A DNA stretch of 64,000 bases, from the NCBI RefSeq assembly GCF_013248905.1, contig NZ_JABRVS010000001.1, positions 1,674,001 to 1,738,000 on the forward strand, written 5' to 3'. Positions 60,400 to 64,000 of this stretch are shown here, one piece after another. Each line of letters opens with the position of its first letter. The stretch's first letter is position 1. This DNA comes from Shewanella sp. VB17 (GTDB lineage: Bacteria; Pseudomonadota; Gammaproteobacteria; Enterobacterales; Shewanellaceae). Position numbers and translations under genes: made by a program. The notes beneath the pieces are model-generated. The model was given only the letters and a program-made list of their open reading frames with translations, made no database searches and was not told the origin of the DNA.

Positions 60400-60984
60400 G
60401 TGATTACTATTTTTATCGGTGGACACGGCCGTCAATCTCCTTTTGAGTATAAGCATTTACCTTTAAATGTATCTATAAAATGGTATGGTGAAATCGGTAA
60501 ATCGGTATCTAAAATGTATGCCAAACAAGTCTTAAATGGCAGCTTAAATGAAATAGCTGAAACGAAATATGGCGGCATGTATGTAGAACATTATTTATGT
60601 GAAACACTCGATCTTGAAGCCAATTCACGTTTACAGGCATTTCAATTAGGACCATGGAATTCAAATACTTATATGATACAACCCAAACCTCCTTCCTGTA
60701 TTAAACTTTCAGATTTTATCATATATGCTCAAAAAAGGTGGCCAAGTGAACAGTTAGATATAAGGTGGGCTGTATGCAGAACATCAACTTCTGGAGGTGC
60801 TTCTCTTACTCATGATTTTCAATCTAATGTTGGTGAGGTTTTTAAAATAAGTGATGGTAAACGTGCAGCCTCTCCAATAAATTCATTAACGTCAAATGTA
60901 AATAATGGAACGGTTTGGTTAACTCAATGGAAAAGCAGATTGGTCAAGGACTACTTTTCACCAATCCCCAGCTCTAGTTTTTGA
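60400..60984 (+). CDS. Stv-like adhesin/toxin-domain protein, tentative
   Basis: GTG 60400 is preceded by AAGGG at eight bases and an AT-rich leader. The 194-residue protein starts ITIFIGGHGRQSPFEYKHLPLNVSIKWYGEIGKS, which recalls the 'GHG...P.N..I.WY' opening of the putative adhesin Stv domain found in polymorphic toxins and their loners. The middle contains LGPWNSNTYMIQPKPP and AVCRTSTSGG. There is no signal peptide. The gene is AT-rich and isolated, and may be acquired. The family call is uncertain. Confidence 0.45.
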   Translation: MITIFIGGHGRQSPFEYKHLPLNVSIKWYGEIGKSVSKMYAKQVLNGSLNEIAETKYGGMYVEHYLCETLDLEANSRLQAFQLGPWNSNTYMIQPKPPSCIKLSDFIIYAQKRWPSEQLDIRWAVCRTSTSGGASLTHDFQSNVGEVFKISDGKRAASPINSLTSNVNNGTVWLTQWKSRLVKDYFSPIPSSSF

Positions 60985-61067
60985 TCATTAACATGCTGGA
61001 AGGTTTTATGGGAAGAACAAGCATGATTTTTAACTAATTTATGCTCCATTCTTCCGCTATTAGTATA

Positions 61068-61412
61068 TCAGCTGGCTTGCCTGCTATTGTCCACCTGTTT
61101 TTTATCGTAATACTCGAAAGGGAATGCATTACGAATTCTCTGAGTTACCTGTTCATTGACGTTAGAAGAGACATGTAGTCTTACTGTTCCCGATTTTTCA
61201 CATGTTATTGTCCCGGTCAATTTTTCGGCTTTAGCGATGGTACGACACTCTTTTTGAAATTTATCAGGGAGCTTACCTTTGTGGGATGCTAGGCGGCCAT
61301 CTTTGAAATGCATTTCGAAAATAGTGAGCCCTTTTTTACCACTAAATATCATTTTATAAACGATAAAAATGACAAAAATAATAAAAATGGCTTTCAGCAC
61401 TGTCGGTGTCAT
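61068..61412 (-). CDS. DUF3634 family protein
   Basis: ATG 61412 (MTPTVLKAIFIIFVIF) follows AAGGA by seven bases; the longer frame upstream has no such site. The 114-residue protein has one N-terminal transmembrane helix (5-25) and the DUF3634 core FEMHFKDGRLASHKGKLPDKFQKECRTIAKAEKLTG. The family is found in Shewanella, Vibrio and relatives and is uncharacterised. Confidence 0.8.
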   Translation of the reverse strand: MTPTVLKAIFIIFVIFIVYKMIFSGKKGLTIFEMHFKDGRLASHKGKLPDKFQKECRTIAKAEKLTGTITCEKSGTVRLHVSSNVNEQVTQRIRNAFPFEYYDKKQVDNSRQAS

Positions 61413-61705
61413 ACAGGTGTCCTTTTTGACGGAACATAAGATTAAGATACGCTCAGAATAGGCATTATCATACAAGATAAGAGGCTGCCACATCATATTT
61501 CGTTAAGCTCTATTTATACTTTATTGAAAATGGTTTTACTCAATATTATTAACATACTCGTTTATCTATTTCATTGATATCAAATATTGTTACCACTGAG
61601 ATCCAGAATTTACCATTCATCGCATGTTTGTCCTGCTAAATACCCGATAATAAAGCGTTGTGTTAATTCTATAGAGAGTGTGCAGAATAAGCTGCACACC
61701 TGGGA

Positions 61706-63196
61706 TTATGTCATTGTCGGCATTACAAATTCGGCTTTAGTTTGATTTGATTTTGGCCAGCGAGCGGTAATGGCTTTGCGTTTAGTGTAGAAACGTACGC
61801 CATCTGGCCCGTGCATATGTAGTGGACCAAAGAGTGAACGTTTCCAGCCACCGAAGCTGTGAAAAGCCATCGGCACTGGAATAGGCACGTTGACTCCAAC
61901 CATCCCCACCTGAACATGATGACAAAAGTGTCGTGCAGCCTCACCACTTTGAGTAAAAATAGCAGTACCGTTACCAAACTGATGATCGTTAATAAGATTG
62001 AGCGCCTCGGTATAATCGTTAACACGGACAATGGCAAGAACAGGCCCGAAGATCTCTTCTTTATAGATCGTCATCTCTGGTGTGACATTATCAAATAAGC
62101 AACCACCGAGAAAGTACCCTTGCTGGTGATCCTCGACACTTAATTGGCGACCATCGATGAGCAAATCCGCACCTTCGGTAACCCCTTTCTCGATATACCC
62201 CCTGACTTTTTCAAGATGCTGTGCTGAGATAAGTGGCCCCATGTCCATGTCGGTAAACAAGCCATTTCCAACCCGTAAGGACTGAATTTGCGGTAACAGT
62301 TTTTCGACTAGAAGGTCGCCAGAGCCACCGACGGCTAATACCACCGAAATGGCCATGCAGCGCTCACCTGCGGAGCCAAATGCAGCGCCCATTAACGCGC
62401 TTACAGCTTGGTCGATATCGGCATCGGGCATCAGTAGCATGTGATTTTTAGCGCCTCCTAAAGCCTGAACTCGTTTGCCATGTTTCGAGGCCGTTTCATA
62501 AATGTACTCTGCAATAGGTGTTGAGCCGACAAAGCTTATGGCTTGCACATCTTTGTGAGTTAATAAGGTATCAACCGCTTCTTTATCACCGTTGATGACA
62601 TTAAACACACCCTCAGGCAGACCTGCTTCAGTCAGTAGCTCTGCCAAACGCATGACAGAACTTGGATCTTTTTCTGAAGGCTTCATAATAAATGTGTTAC
62701 CCGCTGCAATCGCAATAGGGAACATCCACATAGGCACCATGACAGGAAAGTTAAACGGCGCAATACCTGCGACCACGCCTAAGGATTGATTAACGCACCA
62801 AGCATCCACGCCGCCGCCAACTTGCTCAGTATGTTCACCTTTTAAGAGGTGTGGGATACCACAGGCAAACTCGACCACTTCAAGGCCTCGTATGATCTCA
62901 CCTTTAGCGTCATCGAGCACCTTGCCATGTTCACCGGTGATGAGTTTTGCTAGCTCATCCATATTCTGTTCAACTAATGCCTTAAACTTAAATAACACCC
63001 GTGAGCGATTGAGTGGTGAAATTTGTGACCAGCTAACATGAGCTTTTTTGGCAAGTTCGATAGCATCGATGACTTCAGCCGCAGAGGCTAAAGATACATT
63101 GGCCTTTTGTTCGCCAGTCGCGGGGTCAAAAACAAGGCTAACGCGTTTGCTGGCATGGGTATAAGAGCCATTGATGTAGTGGTTTATCTGTTGCAT
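61706..63196 (-). CDS. mmsA: Methylmalonate-semialdehyde dehydrogenase, CoA-acylating (MmsA)
   Basis: The 496-residue protein belongs to the aldehyde dehydrogenase superfamily: NAD-binding APFNFPVMVPMWMFPIA and KPSEKDPSS, the substrate Glu region ALGGAKNHMLLMPDAD, and catalytic Cys in GSAGERCMAIS. The NHM and P-D-A-D-I pattern marks the CoA-acylating methylmalonate-semialdehyde group, which works in valine, thymine and beta-alanine breakdown (to propionyl-CoA or acetyl-CoA). It is followed upstream, 43 bases away, by an omega-aminotransferase on the same strand, which would supply semialdehyde. Confidence 0.93.
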   Translation of the reverse strand: MQQINHYINGSYTHASKRVSLVFDPATGEQKANVSLASAAEVIDAIELAKKAHVSWSQISPLNRSRVLFKFKALVEQNMDELAKLITGEHGKVLDDAKGEIIRGLEVVEFACGIPHLLKGEHTEQVGGGVDAWCVNQSLGVVAGIAPFNFPVMVPMWMFPIAIAAGNTFIMKPSEKDPSSVMRLAELLTEAGLPEGVFNVINGDKEAVDTLLTHKDVQAISFVGSTPIAEYIYETASKHGKRVQALGGAKNHMLLMPDADIDQAVSALMGAAFGSAGERCMAISVVLAVGGSGDLLVEKLLPQIQSLRVGNGLFTDMDMGPLISAQHLEKVRGYIEKGVTEGADLLIDGRQLSVEDHQQGYFLGGCLFDNVTPEMTIYKEEIFGPVLAIVRVNDYTEALNLINDHQFGNGTAIFTQSGEAARHFCHHVQVGMVGVNVPIPVPMAFHSFGGWKRSLFGPLHMHGPDGVRFYTKRKAITARWPKSNQTKAEFVMPTMT

Positions 63197-63239
63197 ATCC
63201 TATGTTCCTATAATAAAAATACATGTTATTTACTGATGT

Positions 63240-64000
63240 TTATTCGGTAGCTCTGATAGCATCACTTAAGGTATTGACTATTTGATCTATCTCTTGTTTA
63301 TTGATAATAAGTGGCGGGGAGATAGCGATAATATCTGCCGTGGCTCGCACTAATGTTCCTTTGGCAAAGCAGTCTGCAAAAATACTAAATCCTCGTTTAC
63401 CGATCCCTTCAGCACTGGGAGAAAATTGAATCCCAGCCACTAATCCTATATTGCGTATATCGATGATATTGGGTAGGTCTTTAAGGCTATGAACCGCCTC
63501 TTCGAAATAACTTTCTAACTCTTTACTGCGATCAAACAATTGCTCATTTTCATAAATATCTAAGGTAGCGATCGCAGCAGCTGCGGCGACAGGGTGCCCT
63601 GAGTAGGTGTACCCATGAAAGAGCTCAATCCCATCGGGGCCTTGCATGCAAGCATCGTATATTTGGTCATGAATCAGCACGGCTCCCATAGGAACTGCGC
63701 CGTTGTTTAGCGCTTTTGCCGCAGTGATCATATCTGGCGTTACGTTCCAGCGTTGGCTGGCAAAGGTATCACCAACTCGGCCAAAACCTGTGATCACTTC
63801 ATCAAAAATAAGTAAGATCCCATGTTTTTTGGTGATCGCACGTAGACGTTGGAGATAACCCTCCGGAGGTAAAATAACGCCAGCAGAACCAGACATTGGT
63901 TCCACAATCACAGCGGCAATATTTTCAGAACCATGCAGTGCAATGAGTTGTTCAAGCACATCGGCTTTTTCTGCCCCGTGTTTAGGTATGCCGTGAGAGA
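63240..64000 (-). CDS. Class III omega-aminotransferase (beta-alanine:pyruvate type), 5' end off window
   Basis: The frame is open to base 64000, so about 253 C-terminal residues are visible. The class III signature LLIFDEVITGFGRVGDTFASQRWNVTPDMITAAKALNNG includes the PLP-binding Lys (in AAKALNNG), followed by GYTYSGHPVAAAAA and VRATADIIAISPPL. This group transfers amino groups from beta-alanine or other omega-amino acids to pyruvate. With mmsA downstream the pair would convert beta-alanine to malonate semialdehyde and then acetyl-CoA. The exact donor cannot be told. Confidence 0.88.
   Translation of the reverse strand, partial: SHGIPKHGAEKADVLEQLIALHGSENIAAVIVEPMSGSAGVILPPEGYLQRLRAITKKHGILLIFDEVITGFGRVGDTFASQRWNVTPDMITAAKALNNGAVPMGAVLIHDQIYDACMQGPDGIELFHGYTYSGHPVAAAAAIATLDIYENEQLFDRSKELESYFEEAVHSLKDLPNIIDIRNIGLVAGIQFSPSAEGIGKRGFSIFADCFAKGTLVRATADIIAISPPLIINKQEIDQIVNTLSDAIRATE

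Overview
The window looks like a chromosomal segment from a marine gammaproteobacterium, most likely Shewanella or a close Alteromonadales relative. This is inferred from the gene mix: tandem GH18/GH19 chitinases, a DUF3634 protein, a DUF368 carrier-lipid transporter, a TAXI-type TRAP transporter, a VasX-like type VI secretion locus and methylmalonate-semialdehyde dehydrogenase. No rRNA or tRNA gene was recognised, so the species is not fixed. Housekeeping blocks alternate with two decayed accessory regions.

Bases 1-12,200 are a worn type VI secretion effector locus. It holds the C-terminus of one VasX/BTH_I2691-like pore-forming effector, two related multi-spanning membrane proteins (DUF6708-like), a second effector that has lost its N-terminus next to a 266-bp MITE-like element, and two tandem copies of a membrane immunity-type protein. 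The second immunity copy is preceded only by the last codons of an effector. A secreted RCC1-repeat protein with a one-base frameshift and transposase debris lie inside this block.

Bases 12,500-14,770 look like two integron-type gene cassettes: a membrane protein and a YefM/RelE-type toxin-antitoxin pair. Their boundary motifs are mutually complementary. The recombination site between them is split by a 545-bp ORF-less group II intron in the opposite orientation. Bases 39,280-47,000 carry a second cassette-like region on the minus strand, with attC-like palindromes, at least four fragments of the same intron family on the plus strand, an IS110 remnant, dispersed repeats and a 440-bp duplication of the 5' part of pdxY.

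Bases 15,100-39,000 are ordered chromosome: a BtuF-like binding protein, a MAPEG protein, a split YeeE/YedE transporter, and a MacAB-like efflux operon followed by its likely sigma-54 activator and histidine kinase. A sigma-54 promoter and TGTCCG/CGGACA palindromes sit in front of the efflux operon. Then come an OmpA protein with a Big-repeat lipoprotein, a MarR regulator with its operator, an AAA ATPase, a TAXI-TRAP transporter, and a two-gene cohesin/dockerin locus.

Bases 47,300-64,000 hold a DEAD-box helicase, an Xaa-Pro aminopeptidase, a bacterial phytochelatin synthase, a GH18-GH19 chitinase operon behind a likely c-di-GMP-I riboswitch, an FKBP isomerase, small DUF proteins, a DUF368/PopT-like transporter with a lipoprotein, a possible Stv-domain protein, and mmsA with an omega-aminotransferase that runs off the right edge.
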